Source: Novakomyces olei (taxonomy: Eukaryota > Ascomycota > Novakomycetes > Novakomycetales > Novakomycetaceae). From it: a DNA stretch of 64,000 nucleotides. Position 1 is the first letter of the stretch; each line of letters opens with the position of its first letter. The stretch lies in assembly GCA_016906335.1 (NCBI GenBank), contig JADEYG010000015.1, forward strand, positions 1,004,501 through 1,068,500, in the 5' to 3' direction. The position numbers and the translations under genes are program-made. This document shows, one piece after another, positions 1 to 11,271 of this stretch. The notes beneath the pieces are model-generated. The model was not told where the DNA came from. It saw nothing but the letters and a program-made list of their open reading frames with translations, and made no database searches.

Positions 1-1243
1 GGCAGCAACAAACATACAGACAGCGCTACAAGGAATAGCGGAATCGCAAACTCCAGATACCTCAAATAAGTTAGCTTTAAAGTATTAAGAAGAAAAGGTT
101 TTACCGTTGTCGAAAGCATGGCGATAGATCTTCATAATCCCAAAGACTATTACACCGCCAGGCATCGCCTACCATGCCGGAGGCGAATCTGTATTTCTTC
201 AACCAAATGAACGAAAAACGCAGAAACAAAATAAAGCGCTTATGTTCAAAAAAATTCGTTCAATCTTATCTACGCCACTTAAAGCAAGCGTCCTTTTTGA
301 TTGTGAGACACTGATGTGCGTAAGACAGTCTCACAATTCGATTTAATATAAAGCTAGGACTAATGAGTTTGTGATAATCGTAAGAAAATTTTCAAATCGA
401 GAGACAGAAAGACGCGATTAATCGCCTTAAATGAATTTGAAATTGGGCTCGCGTTGCCTATGCAACTCGATCACGGTAAGCATCTACGACCCGTTGTCAA
501 GAGCATGCCAATATAATGGCCCATACTTTCTAATCAGGGTTTTCTAATTCACGATTGACACATTAACTGCTAAATTATTAGTATTATAATAGCAGCTAAG
601 CTACACCAATAATTTGTGTGTTCTTCATAAGGTGACGAGGTCATAGGATCTAAATATTCGCGTTTCATTTTAAATACAGCATGTTGAATCAAGCCTGCAG
701 TCTACAGTCATGAGCTCTTGCTGGAGACTAGATTTTGAAAAGATACATTCCCAACTTTATAGAAACATTGTTTCTGGACATTTGTCATTTGACAATGGAG
801 CCCAGATATAGCATTGGCCGGCAAATTCGTGGTGATGGTGTGCGACCTGGTGTTGGTGTGCGACCATTTAGTTCCGAATACAAAGAAATGATGGACTGGG
901 CTATGCCGTTTTGCTTTAACGTGTGAGTTCATGAGGAAAAACTCGTGATATGGAAAAGCACTATTCTATCTCAACCGCGAACTATCTCCGCGTTTACTGT
1001 TATGTAAATTAGAGATAGGTTAATATGAAAACAAATTTCAACTGAAAAGATTGAAATAAATCATAAACATAAATCATATTTTATTCTGAAAAGATAATAT
1101 TACCGGCCTGTCATATAATACCTAGCTGTAGATACCATTTGGCTTTTGGTCTAGGTGTAGCTAGATCTAAATTATTAAATTCGACTATATTTGTTCAAGG
1201 TTTCAACTAGAAAAGGTGTAATTTGATGTAATCAGACAAATAA
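1..1243. other. No gene recognised (left edge)
   Basis: AT-rich sequence with frequent stops. Two short overlapping ORFs on opposite strands around 708-932 have no recognisable motif, and I could not extend either with plausible splice sites. The stretch lies downstream of the minus-strand NDUFA12 gene, so part of it is probably its 3' UTR. Confidence 0.5.
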
Positions 1244-1945
1244 CTATGCGCGTTCTTTCACTTTGGGCTCCCAAGCTGAGTAAATCGGCGTCGTTGTAGA
1301 GTATGTCTTAAATGCCCCGCGGGTTGTGCATGACGCCCAAGGGCCCACTATGAGCGAGTGATTTGACGTTGGCTCTCGCTGCCATGGATGGATATTCTCT
1401 AAAAATCCTTTATCTTCAACCGGGGGTTCAGCATTCATGTACCGTAGCCAAGCCGACCTAAATACGAATGTAAGCGTTCAGAAACATACGAAGCTTCTCG
1501 TGGCAATTCGACGAGAATTAGAAATACCATCCAGGCTCAACGTCACTTGGGTCATGGTGCTTACGAGCATATTCAACCCAGCGTGTACGGACTAAGCAAA
1601 ACAAGTTAGCTCTGTCAAACCAATATCGAGTCGGAAACCGATCGGCTTTCCAAGAGATTCACATACAAGGCACCTCGTCCAAGTTTTCAAAATAATGATT
1701 TCCAGCCCTGAATTCCAAGTTAGTTCAAATTCAATGCACACAAATGCGGAAGAAGTGAGGTGAACCATACTTGTCAACACCGATCAATGTTCCCGCCTTT
1801 GTATCGTGGATGTTATTCATTTGGCGGAAAGCCTCCCGGAAGCCTACTTTCCATATATTCTGAGACCATTTAGTACATGCAAAACATACGGTGTAGCTTT
1901 CAAAGCCGAATTCCTTACTCTGATGGTCCTCGGAAGGGTGGACAT
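1244..1945 (-). CDS. NDUFA12: NADH:ubiquinone oxidoreductase subunit NDUFA12 (B17.2), 5 exons
   Basis: Accessory subunit of the matrix arm of mitochondrial complex I. Exons on the minus strand are 1919-1945, 1771-1859, 1667-1707, 1528-1591 and 1244-1457, summing to 435 nt (144 aa). The joined protein starts MSTLPRTIRNIWKVG and keeps the family blocks in order: DTKAGTLIGVDK, then GNHYFENLDEVPFRTRWVEY, then a DPSDVEPGW segment, then the C-terminal GAFKTYSTTTPIYSAWEP. All four introns (59, 63, 75 and 70 nt) have GT-AG ends, and the 63-nt intron has an obvious CTAAC branch site. Length matches fungal homologues (about 140-150 aa). NDUFAF2 is the main relative, but the RTRWVEY and terminal WEP blocks favour the structural subunit. 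Presence implies a functioning complex I in this organism. Confidence 0.9.
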
Positions 1946-2250
1946 GTTGCCGCACTTTTGGTTCTCTGTTTAAGTTTGATCCGGCTTTTCTCAATACCTT
2001 AATTATTCCTATTATTTAATTGGCCATTTTAATGCGTATGTTTTGCCCTATTGTTTTCTAGTCATGGTGCCTGTAAGTGTCTGAGTATAGTCTACACTAT
2101 AAACGCCTCAAAAAGAGTAAATATACGATATTAATTTATATTAGGAGCGAGTGAGCGAGGCACTTTTTCCATGAAGCATTGCTGCAATTGACAAAGGACA
2201 TCGAGCGTATTGCAAATTTTGGCCGTATACAGCAGACTGTATGTCGCGCC

Positions 2251-5200
2251 ATGCAAATAGACTATTCCTTGGTTTTGCAATCGTTTAGTCGGGCATGTGA
2301 AGAGCTACAGGCAAGTTTTTGTTCTTGGACTGTCAAGCAGAGCGTCTCTGCTAACACCACCGATTCAGGACCCAAAGAAACGGCTCGCCGCTGAAGCTAC
2401 CATACATAATATACGATCACGTGAGCATTCACTGTCGCTTTTCAAATACTTTCTAGGTACTTTTCGCTTGTCTTACTTTCTGCTGCTTTCTAATACAGCG
2501 TTCAGAAAACACACAGAGTCATAACGTCCAATATTATACATCTAGTGCTATACAAAACGCAATCGGCCACGAATTCGGTTGGTACGAGCCTCGAGATATC
2601 CGTGAATTGCGCATATTCATATTAGAATATGCTATTTCACGCCAAGGTCTCCCTTCATATGTGCGAGACGCTCTACTACGTACCGCTGCCATTATGAGCA
2701 AGCGGCTGATACCCGTATCTTATGATGAAGAATGCCATAATATCCTTTCAATTGTGAGCCAACTGGCTTCAGGAGACGTCACAAAAGTTGTAGCTGGTTT
2801 GAAATTTGCGCTTTCGCTTATAGAGGAGATTGGATTCAGCAATCGTTCATCGCGTATACAGCTTTCTATGGAAATACACTTGACTATCAAGCGGGCATTT
2901 ACCAATAATTGTCTCATGGATTTATGGATGGTGACCATAAATGAAATAGCTTCCACGAACGCTGGGAAATATTCTGGGCCTGAAATGGACACAATTCTAG
3001 GGACTTGTGCGGAGATAATTGGGAAAATACTAAACTGGGATTTTGAAATATCGCTGGATGGCTCTCCCAATAAATCCAAATGTCTTTTTCTCGACGAAGA
3101 CATAACATCTGAACAGTCGTCCTGCAAAAATACCCTTCCACAATCTTGGGCAAAAATTGCGGAGCCTGCGCATGTCCAGGTAATTTTTGAAGCATTTAAC
3201 ACTCTAAGAACAAAACATTCTAAAGCTGCTTTAAACGCTGCACAATGCATTTTGAGATTTTCTGGGGTACAGGGGCCTATATTCATGAGCGATAGTGCCT
3301 CGCAACTAGCATTTTTCTCCACTTTTTCGCGTTTTCTGGTGATTTGTCTTAGTGAATGCAGTCAATCCGAAGATATATCAGAATCGCTGTTTCTTCTGGC
3401 ATCTGCTGCTGTAAATTTGCTGGATACCAATAAAACCAGAGACATAATTGAAGCTGCCACAGAATCAGGGACTTTATGGGAGCTTTCCAGCAGCATCTCT
3501 CATATGATTGCGTTTGTACAGAGCTACATTGCTTCGCGTCCAACTGACGAAGAAGCTGAAGATTGGGCATGGGCGGTAGACGAAAAGTTGTTTGAGTACT
3601 GGGCAAAACTTTTCTTTTTCTTCAAAGGTTTTAGACCCCAGTGGTCTATTCAAATTCCGCCTAGTGTAAAGCAAGATTTGATATCTAATGTCCTTCAGTT
3701 CATCAAAGTTCGCATTGCAGTTGCTGTGGCACAAGTATTAAACGGCCAGGATGATATTGAGCATGATGTAGATGTTGAGGATGAAGATTGGGAAGCGCAG
3801 TCTTCTTTGTTGACCTTTGTAGCTACAACCAGTCGGTTTTGTCCAGACGAATGTTTGGGAGAGCTCACACAAATTCTAAATCAAGCTACTCAAGAGTACC
3901 GCCAAAAGCGCTCAGAATCAAGCGATTCCGCTGGATTGGATTTTTTGTTTGAGACCCTGCACTGGACATTGTCCATTGCGGGCTATGTAATCTATGATAG
4001 AGAGTCTGGTATTGCCATTTCATCTCCTTTGTTAAATGGCTTTTCACAGGCGCTTTTCCAATTTCTTGAAATTGCTGATGGTGAAATGTCAACTCAGGTA
4101 ATCTCAATAATTGTCTATCACTGTGTTTAGAATCACTGACGAAGAATAGGTTCTGCAAACGTTTTGGTGGTGTCTAGGCCAATGGACACATATGATAACC
4201 GCCCCAGACGAGATGGCAATCGCCATGAGATCCGTTCTAGATATAGACGTCGTATTCAATGCACTGATCTCTAGAGTCTTAGATCTATTTCAGTATTGGA
4301 TAGCAGAGCAGCAGCTTCTTCGAGATTTACTGTCTACTTTTGAACTGTTAGGATCGAGTGAAAACTTGTCAGAAAAGCTGTCAAAGACTTTACAATTTCC
4401 TGCAGTGGTCAATATGTGGTTGCAGAATTTTCCTAATATCCCAGAGCCAGAGCAAAGGTAACGCCATTTTAGGGACTTGCTTTATTAATTCTTACCTTAT
4501 TTTTACTCTTTTTTTTCTTTTGACCATCTACACTCATTTTTGCCAGTTCTCTAATGCTAAAATAGACATTTGATACAAGTATTGTGTGCTTTGTGCGGAA
4601 GGCTCGAGCCAAAAATGAGCTCTGCGTTATTTGGGGCACTTGTAGAAGCTGCTCAATTCAATATTGACACCGTGAAACCTCGAATCATCCAAGGCAACAA
4701 TTTGGATCAGGCAGAATCAAACGCTTTCAATTTGTATCAAATATGCTCAGGAGTTGCAGAAGGAGCTTCACCTCAGATGATTCAAACTGTTGCAAATTTC
4801 TTGATACAGCCTCTTGAGCTCTCTGATGAGGTCATCGCGCGCTATGGAGAAGACTCTGCAGTTTCAAGATCAATACTATCGTGCCTTGTATCAGCGCTTA
4901 AGCTTGTGGAGAATTACGAGTTTCCATTGGAAACACTATCGACATTTGCGAACTGCCTTTCAAGGCACGTAGTGCGACTGCACAGTGACACAAAGAAAGC
5001 ATCTCGAACAAATTACGACCCGGATGGATCGATAAATAGGATCTGCGATGCCTTGAACTGTCTCATGCGATCATATTGTCGTTATTCTTCATATTCGTCT
5101 GACCCGGGTTCCAAGGAGATTTTAGACGTAGTTATAAGAACATTGGATTTATTCTTGAAGCAGCTTGGCAAAGATATTGTGGATAATACGGTGGTCTTTA

Positions 5201-5742
5201 AAAACGTCTCAGAATTGTTGCTTTTGATAGCACAGTGTTCTCCAATCACTATATTCAAAAATCCGGATTTGTTTGGTACAGAAATTACGCTGCTTGCTGA
5301 GCATATTCGAGTACCAGACTTTGTATCTGCAAGAAATATTATCAATGCGGTCGCATGCTTAGGCCAATTTGCTCTCTCTTTCGAAGCACAAAGAGAAGCC
5401 AAAATAAAGGCCGGTTTGGAATTATTGTTAAGACAACTACTGACGGTTCTTCTCTTTGAGAATTCCGATGGTGATTTACTAGACGTCTTTGCAGAAGCTA
5501 TATTACCTATATTACTGTGTTGCCGCGAATCTTTTGGCCACATTATGCAAGAGTTGGTCGTTCCTCTTCGCGATAAACCGGCAACTCAGTCTAATGTTTT
5601 AAAGGCTGGCACAAAATTATTTAATACTATTCCCTCCAAATACCCTGAAGATGACGAATCCATTGAATCACTAGTCGAAGCTTTCCGTGACAGTTTGCTC
5701 CTGTTTCTTAATAGCTCTCGAGAATCAGTGCACATGTTTTAA
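2251..5742 (+). CDS. XPO4: Exportin-4 (importin-beta superfamily nuclear export receptor), 5 exons
   Basis: RanGTP-dependent export receptor; in animals it exports eIF5A and Smad3. Exons are 2251-2310, 2369-2420, 2506-4097, 4150-4457 and 4566-5742, totalling 3189 nt (1062 aa; human XPO4 is about 1150). Family blocks are visible: LSMEIHLTIKRAF, a conserved ILNWDF, a GPIF motif after the HEAT-like AALNAAQCILRFSG, and DFLFETLHWTLSIAGYVIYD, matching the XPO4 DLHWLILVTGNVL region. The start at 2251 (MQIDYSLVLQ) gives a natural N-terminus running into DPKKRLAAEATIHNIRS. Intron 1 (2311-2368) has a GC donor (GCAAGT) with a CTAAC branch site. The relatives XPO7/RanBP17 are less similar in these blocks. 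S. cerevisiae lacks an obvious orthologue. Confidence 0.88.
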
Positions 5743-6319
5743 TCACAATCGAATCAAATTTCACTATAATAGGATGTTACATTTTAGGCATCCCTCTATT
5801 CACTAGTACATTAGCACCCTAGCCTCATCTAAGAAAATTGACCAATTTTACTAATACATTTCCATCCACAAAGGGCTTAAGGTTTTCAATTTCCGGGTTC
5901 TATTAGGTGTATGCAGTATGTGTAGTGGATGAACCAGAAAGGGCTCAAGCCATCGTATTAAAACTAGTTAAAGTAGGCTTGTCGTACCTGGTTTGATCTT
6001 GTCCTATAGTCTACTATTCACAAATAGCTATATAAAGTTCTTGGCTCATACGGTTACATGAGCACAACATGTATATATATAAATTCGCAACAAAAACTAC
6101 TGGTGATTCAATAAAGATCAAGCCAATTAGAATGAGATTATAGAATATACTAAAATAAGTAGACATAGCCCATATACTATACTAATGTTCGATTATTATA
6201 CGCCATAAGCGGCGGGCTTTAAGGTATTAAAACAGAAGAACTTGGATATAATGGTTGATAATACTTTGTTTTTTTACGTATGGGCGCCAGCTTGAACGAC
6301 TATCAGAATCTTTTAGCAG
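5743..6319. other. Intergenic, exportin-4 to BRE1
   Basis: AT-rich, no ORF of note and no recognisable RNA gene. It should hold the XPO4 terminator region and the BRE1 promoter. A short TATATATA run lies near 6072. Confidence 0.5.
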
Positions 6320-8724
6320 ATGGAGGCACTAAAGCGGCCCCGTGAAGATGCTGTACAGGAAGACATGGCGCCGAAACGGAAAGCTGTGGGCGGGCCAGTA
6401 CCGGAAAGCCAACTCGATATTGAGGTAGAGTATATTAAATTGTTCGAGTTGTTTGTATTAACAGGAAATGGTTTTAGCTCTTCCAAAAGGAAGCGATATG
6501 GCGCCGGATGCAAGAGTATAAATCTAAGCTCGACTTTGTAGAGTCGCAGCTTGAGTCTTGCAAGAAAGAAGTAGATTCGAGCCGATCTGTTAGTATTATC
6601 TTGGAGACTTGGTGGAATGATGTATGATTCGAGATCCCTTATTTGTCGCTTCTTGTTACTAACGTTTATAAAGCTGCTGGACGCTTTAGATCTCCTAACA
6701 ACTGGTTCATCTTCTGCAGGTACGGAATTTTGACAGCTTATTGCCATTTTACTTATATTGGTCAGAATCATCGGAAAGCGAACTATTACGGAGCTTTACG
6801 CAGGATGAAGCATTTGCGCTAGATGCTATTCTGGCTTCTAGGAAAAAAGAGATTACTCGTCGACTACAGACAATAGGCCTCCGTATCGAAACCCATGAGC
6901 CATTTTCTGTTAATAAAGATCTGCTACGGAGCGCTTCTAGTGAGATTGATAAGCGGCTCCACCGATTGCGAGCAGAAGCAGACTCGCTAACTCTACAAAA
7001 CAAAAACCTTCAAAAAAATCTAGAAATTCTTCAAGCCACGCGAGTTTCGCTTGAGAAAAAATTGTACCGAAACGAGAGTACGTCTCTGAGATCCATAGCA
7101 AAGACTGCAAACAAAGAACAGAATGCAGGAGTGGAGAACGACGAAAAAGAGATGAACGACGTGGAGCAGAAGCCCAGTACACAACAGCTGGAGCGTGAAG
7201 AAGGAGAAATAGAAAACCTCAGAATACAAAAGGCAGAAAATGATGCTTTAATCGATAAACTTCGCTCAGACCTGCGAGCTGTTACTCAGCAAATAGAAAG
7301 GACTGAGAATCAACGAGGCTTGGAATCAAATATTATTAGCGAGGATGCGATATTAGCGTCTGAGACTTACAGGAAATTGTCAGCTGAATTGCATTTCCTT
7401 AAGGAGCATTTGAGTGTGGTTCAGGAGCGGTCGCAAAGTGACAAAAATGAACTTCAAACATTGAGGGCCGAGCGTACAGCGTTCAAAACCAGTCTTTTAA
7501 GCGAACAAGAGAAAGAAGTGAAAGACTTACAGGCTCAGATTGTAAATATAGAAAAGGATGCGTCTAGGGTGCGAGGTATACGTGATGAAATGCATGCACA
7601 GTTGCAAATGCGAATATCCAATGAAGAAAAGAATGCTGTCTTGATCAATGAGCTCAAGGCTCTGATCGAGTCCAAAGATATGCGGATAGAGTTTCTGCAA
7701 AATGAGCTTAAAATTTTCAGCTCAGCAGATCAGCAGAGTGAACAAATTGTGAATGATTCGGGCGAAAGCAGTGAAGTTCTTTTGGCAAAAGTTAATAAGC
7801 TAGAGAAATTAAATTCTGCTTTGTCTCGGGAAATTTCAGCAATGGGACAGGCATACAGCAAGGCTGTAAAGATTGGGAAGTCCAAGATTTTTGATACAAT
7901 GGCAAAGGAGGAAAAAATCACAAAGGCGCAAGCAGAGGTAATTCTAATTTTTTATTTTTTTATTTCATCTTCAAATTTATATCGCAATACTAAAATATAT
8001 TTTAGAAAGCAAAAGCAGACCAAAGGTATTTTGCTGCTATGAAGGCCAAAGACATGCTATCGAACGAAATCAAAGCCTTTAAATCACAAACGAGTCATTC
8101 CAAAGATATTGTAAATAAGCTAACTATCGCGGAAAGCGCGGCTGCTAAAAAAATGGTGGCTTTGGAACAACAATTAGCAACATTGATGGCACAACGGGAT
8201 ACTTATATAAATGAATTAAGTCAAAAATCAATCTCTGAAGAAAAGCTCAGTGTGCAAAATCAGAATCTCAGCTCGTTATCGGAAAGCTTGAAAATGGAGC
8301 TGGATTCGATTAAAAAGCGGCTGGAGGAGGAAGTTGCTACTCGGCAAATTGCGGAGCAAAGCTATGTCGCCAACAAGGCAAGACTTGAGCAAATTGAGTC
8401 TAAGTATGGCCGTTTGAAAAAGATCAAGGGAAGCGACGACAGCGACGAACTTGTGGTTTATAGGGTATGTACCCTTTTTTCTCCTAAGTTTTTTTGGTAC
8501 TATTTCTTCCACTTTTTATTTTCTGGGAACAAATCTTAACCTTTTTGTAGCAAATGGCAAAATGTGGTGTTTGCAACGACAACTGGAGGAACAGGGTCAT
8601 AACTTTATGTGGACATACGTTTTGCAAAGAATGCATCGAGACCCGAATACAGACTCGGCAGCGGAGATGTCCTATGTGTAATTTGCCCTTTGGCACGAGC
8701 GACGTTATTGCCATGCATTTATGA
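6320..8724 (+). CDS. BRE1: BRE1 E3 ubiquitin ligase for histone H2B, 5 exons
   Basis: RING-type E3 that works with Rad6 to monoubiquitinate H2B in the nucleus, a prerequisite for H3K4 and H3K79 methylation. Exons are 6320-6424, 6478-6621, 6720-7937, 8006-8464 and 8551-8724 (2100 nt, 699 aa, the usual Bre1 length). After a short basic N-terminus (KRPRED, PKRK) comes the conserved start of the coiled coil, with LETWWND joined to VRNFDSLLP across the third splice junction. About 500 residues of heptad-rich coiled coil follow. A C-terminal C3HC4 RING begins near residue 645: CGVC, CGHTFCKEC, CPMCNLPF, ending DVIAMHL. Introns are 53, 98, 68 and 86 nt. The RING is encoded entirely in the last exon. 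Confidence 0.95.
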
Positions 8725-8874
8725 GACTTGCTGCCAGAAAATCTACTGTAATTAAATCAAACCGTACTAATAAAATAAGTATGAATATGAGGCTGGGGTA
8801 CCTGGCATCATAAAACCAAAAGATATGTATCGATTAACTCTCCTCCGAGTCTATGCACCATCATTTTTGCCTTT

Positions 8875-10501
8875 TCATACATGCGCCTCTTTATGACCTG
8901 ACTCATTCTCATCATCGCTTTCAAGTAAAGTATCTAATTCTAAACTCTGGCGAAGCTGAGAATTGCCTGTACCTGATTCGAACATTGGCTGTGTGCCCGG
9001 TAAAGGTGTCGTCGCTTGATCCTGTAGGCGAACGTATTCCGGTATCGTTGCTTTTGCGTCCCATTTATTGCCGCTGTTCTTGTACAACAAGATCAAACCT
9101 TCAGCGTCTGTATTGGTCAGTCATATGCAAACGGTATGTATAAGCAAACGGTATGTATAAGCAAACGGTATGATCCTTACATGCAAAAATAATAAACGCT
9201 AGACTGTAGAGTATGAGCGAATAGGAATGAGGATCGATGCCGATACTTGCTAAGAGAAGCATCTGTTCCTCTGTGGCAGCCATAAATTGCATCCCCGATG
9301 CAACTAAAAGCTATTGAATCAGCATTAGAGAAATAGGCACTTCCACTTACAAAAGGCGCAAGATACTGAAACGAGTTTCGTTGCGGAAGATACGCGGCAT
9401 CACGTAAAAGCAGCGAGATCTCCACAATACGGCACAGTCCAGCTGCAACAAGAGTGTATCCAAAAGTTGCATGGACAGTGGTTGATAGCTCCAGGCTTTG
9501 TGCATGCGATGCCATGGCTACCCCAGTCAAGATGATCACGACGCCGGGTACAATATTGCGTTTCGGCCTGCCCTCTTGAAAGGAGAGAACGACACCGAGA
9601 ATACCGGCACAAAACCATATAACTCCAAGAGCAGTATGTTGAAGATCCTTATGAGACCATGGACCTCCGTGATGCTCTGTAAACGTGTTAAATAGTCCCC
9701 AGGCACCGATAACAGAACTGTCCAGGAACTCCTGTGACTTGTTGATGCGCTCGAGAAACCGTTTACCAAAATGCAGCATTATTAGCATAATGATTCCGTA
9801 AGCGATAAAGCTGGACCCCATGATTTCGTGCGCCAAGCATTGTCCTAAATGATCTCCACTACAAAACCCGAGAGCGGCTATCGCACCGAGAACCATTTGG
9901 ACCCAGCTAATTATAATAAAGGCTTTGCCGGTCACACCATGTGCGAGCACAGCGTACCTTCGGATGCGTGCGTGCAGAGCCGCAGTTAAATGCAGTTTCA
10001 AGTAGACTCCTACCAGAGCCTGTAAAAACAAAAAGATAAACACAAATTTTGCAAAGGAAGCGTGTGCTGTCGGACCAAACTGTCGGCCTTTATGATGGTG
10101 AGCTAAAAAGTAGCCCGTAACTAATAATTAGAATACCACATTATAGACAGCAAACCGATCTGGCAAACCGATGCCCAGAACCAAAGAAAAGGAGGACGTA
10201 AACCAATTTAAACCTTGAAGATAATAAATGTACCTGTAAAGACTAAGCCTGTTGCTTGCACAGGCACGTGAAACCTCGAACGCGTAAGACCAAGTATCAT
10301 TCCCGCTGGAAACAAAAACCCAAAAGCAATCGTCATGAAAGCAATGTGCAGCCATAAAATAGTGTCAAGCGGATCTGGCGACACTACCGAGCCTTCCGGA
10401 ATCTTGTCCATGTGATGTTCATGGCCGTAAGCTATTGCTGCCAGTGCGAGCGTACAAATCAGTTGTCTGTACGCCATCCAGAGCAGCTTGTCATGCGACA
10501 C
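8875..10501 (-). CDS. YTP1-like multipass membrane protein (DUF2427 + Ytp1 domains), 4 exons
   Basis: Fungal integral membrane protein of unknown biochemical function. Exons on the minus strand are 10234-10501, 9351-10120, 9181-9310 and 8875-9107 (1401 nt, 466 aa). The N-terminus has a signal-like hydrophobic start followed by [13 protein letters not shown] and a DUF2427-type pair of membrane helices; exon 2 opens with [14 protein letters not shown], then many transmembrane helices of the Ytp1 domain with [20 protein letters not shown]. The C-terminal 70 residues are acidic and cytosolic-looking. The histidine-rich loops and helix arrangement recall cytochrome b561-type haem proteins, but I see no proof of haem binding. 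Introns are 113, 40 and 73 nt; the last contains a 17-bp triplication. The donor of intron 1 was chosen (GTACAT) because it keeps frame. Confidence 0.85.
9127..9174. repeat. 17-bp minisatellite, about 2.8 copies, inside an intron
   Basis: Two perfect copies of GCAAACGGTATGTATAA plus a partial third, within the last intron (9108-9180) of the YTP1-like gene. Confidence 0.9.
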
Positions 10502-11271
10502 AAAATGTAGATGCTTCGTAATGCTTCTGGATCCAACGGCAAATGTGGATTTATTGCGGCCTTTATGAGTGACAAATTACCAGGCTGCTGCTTCAATCAA
10601 CCAATCAGCCTATCGTTCTATAGTCTAGTGTAATTTTTTAGTGTAATTTTTATTGTACAAAGTATATATATATATATAGCAATCACTAAGCGTTATTGCG
10701 CAAAGTAATTAGTCCCCTAACTTTGGCAATTAAATTCATTCTTGTACTTCGCTGTATAAAGCGCACAGGGTGAAGCACGTGACCGAAGCGTTCCTCGAGG
10801 TTGACAAGGTGTGCCAGTTGTGCAAGACTGATCTTTTCAAAAAAATCGATGTAAAGTACAAAGGGCGACACGACTGGTTTAAGCTATTAAATTCAGTAGT
10901 ATTTGTAGAATTGGGTAAACTAATTTCCATCGAAATCAGCATAGAGAAACAAGTCAAATCGACTAAGTACTATTAGACCACTTTCTCAAATGCGTGGTGT
11001 AAATCAAGTATTATGCGAGTCATGGTTTAATCTACTATTTACCAAAAGTACCAAGGCCCGCTGAACACCCAAACTTCATACCCAAACTTTTAAGACCTTC
11101 ATCTATGTTTTAATCGCGCTAGTCGCGATTTTCATTGTCTATATAAACCATTCGCTGCTGATACTAATAAAATCACATAATATCCACGGGATACAGTATA
11201 GATTGATCGCATTGTATAAATAATCCAAAAAGAAGGCAGCCATGGCATAGCCCAATGAATGACCTTACGGT
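10502..11271. other. Divergent intergenic region, YTP1-like / STE11
   Basis: Shared upstream region of two divergent genes. It has a TA run at about 10665-10677 and a TATAAA-like motif near 10755. A 68-codon plus-strand ORF (10770-10976) contains CQLC but has no recognisable domain, and I do not call it a gene. Confidence 0.5.

Noticed and set aside
708-932. Overlapping ORFs on both strands near the left edge
   Set aside because: Neither has a recognisable motif, splice partners or a coding-like composition.
10770-10976. 68-codon ORF with CQLC
   Set aside because: It lies in a divergent promoter region, has one cysteine pair only and no family resemblance.
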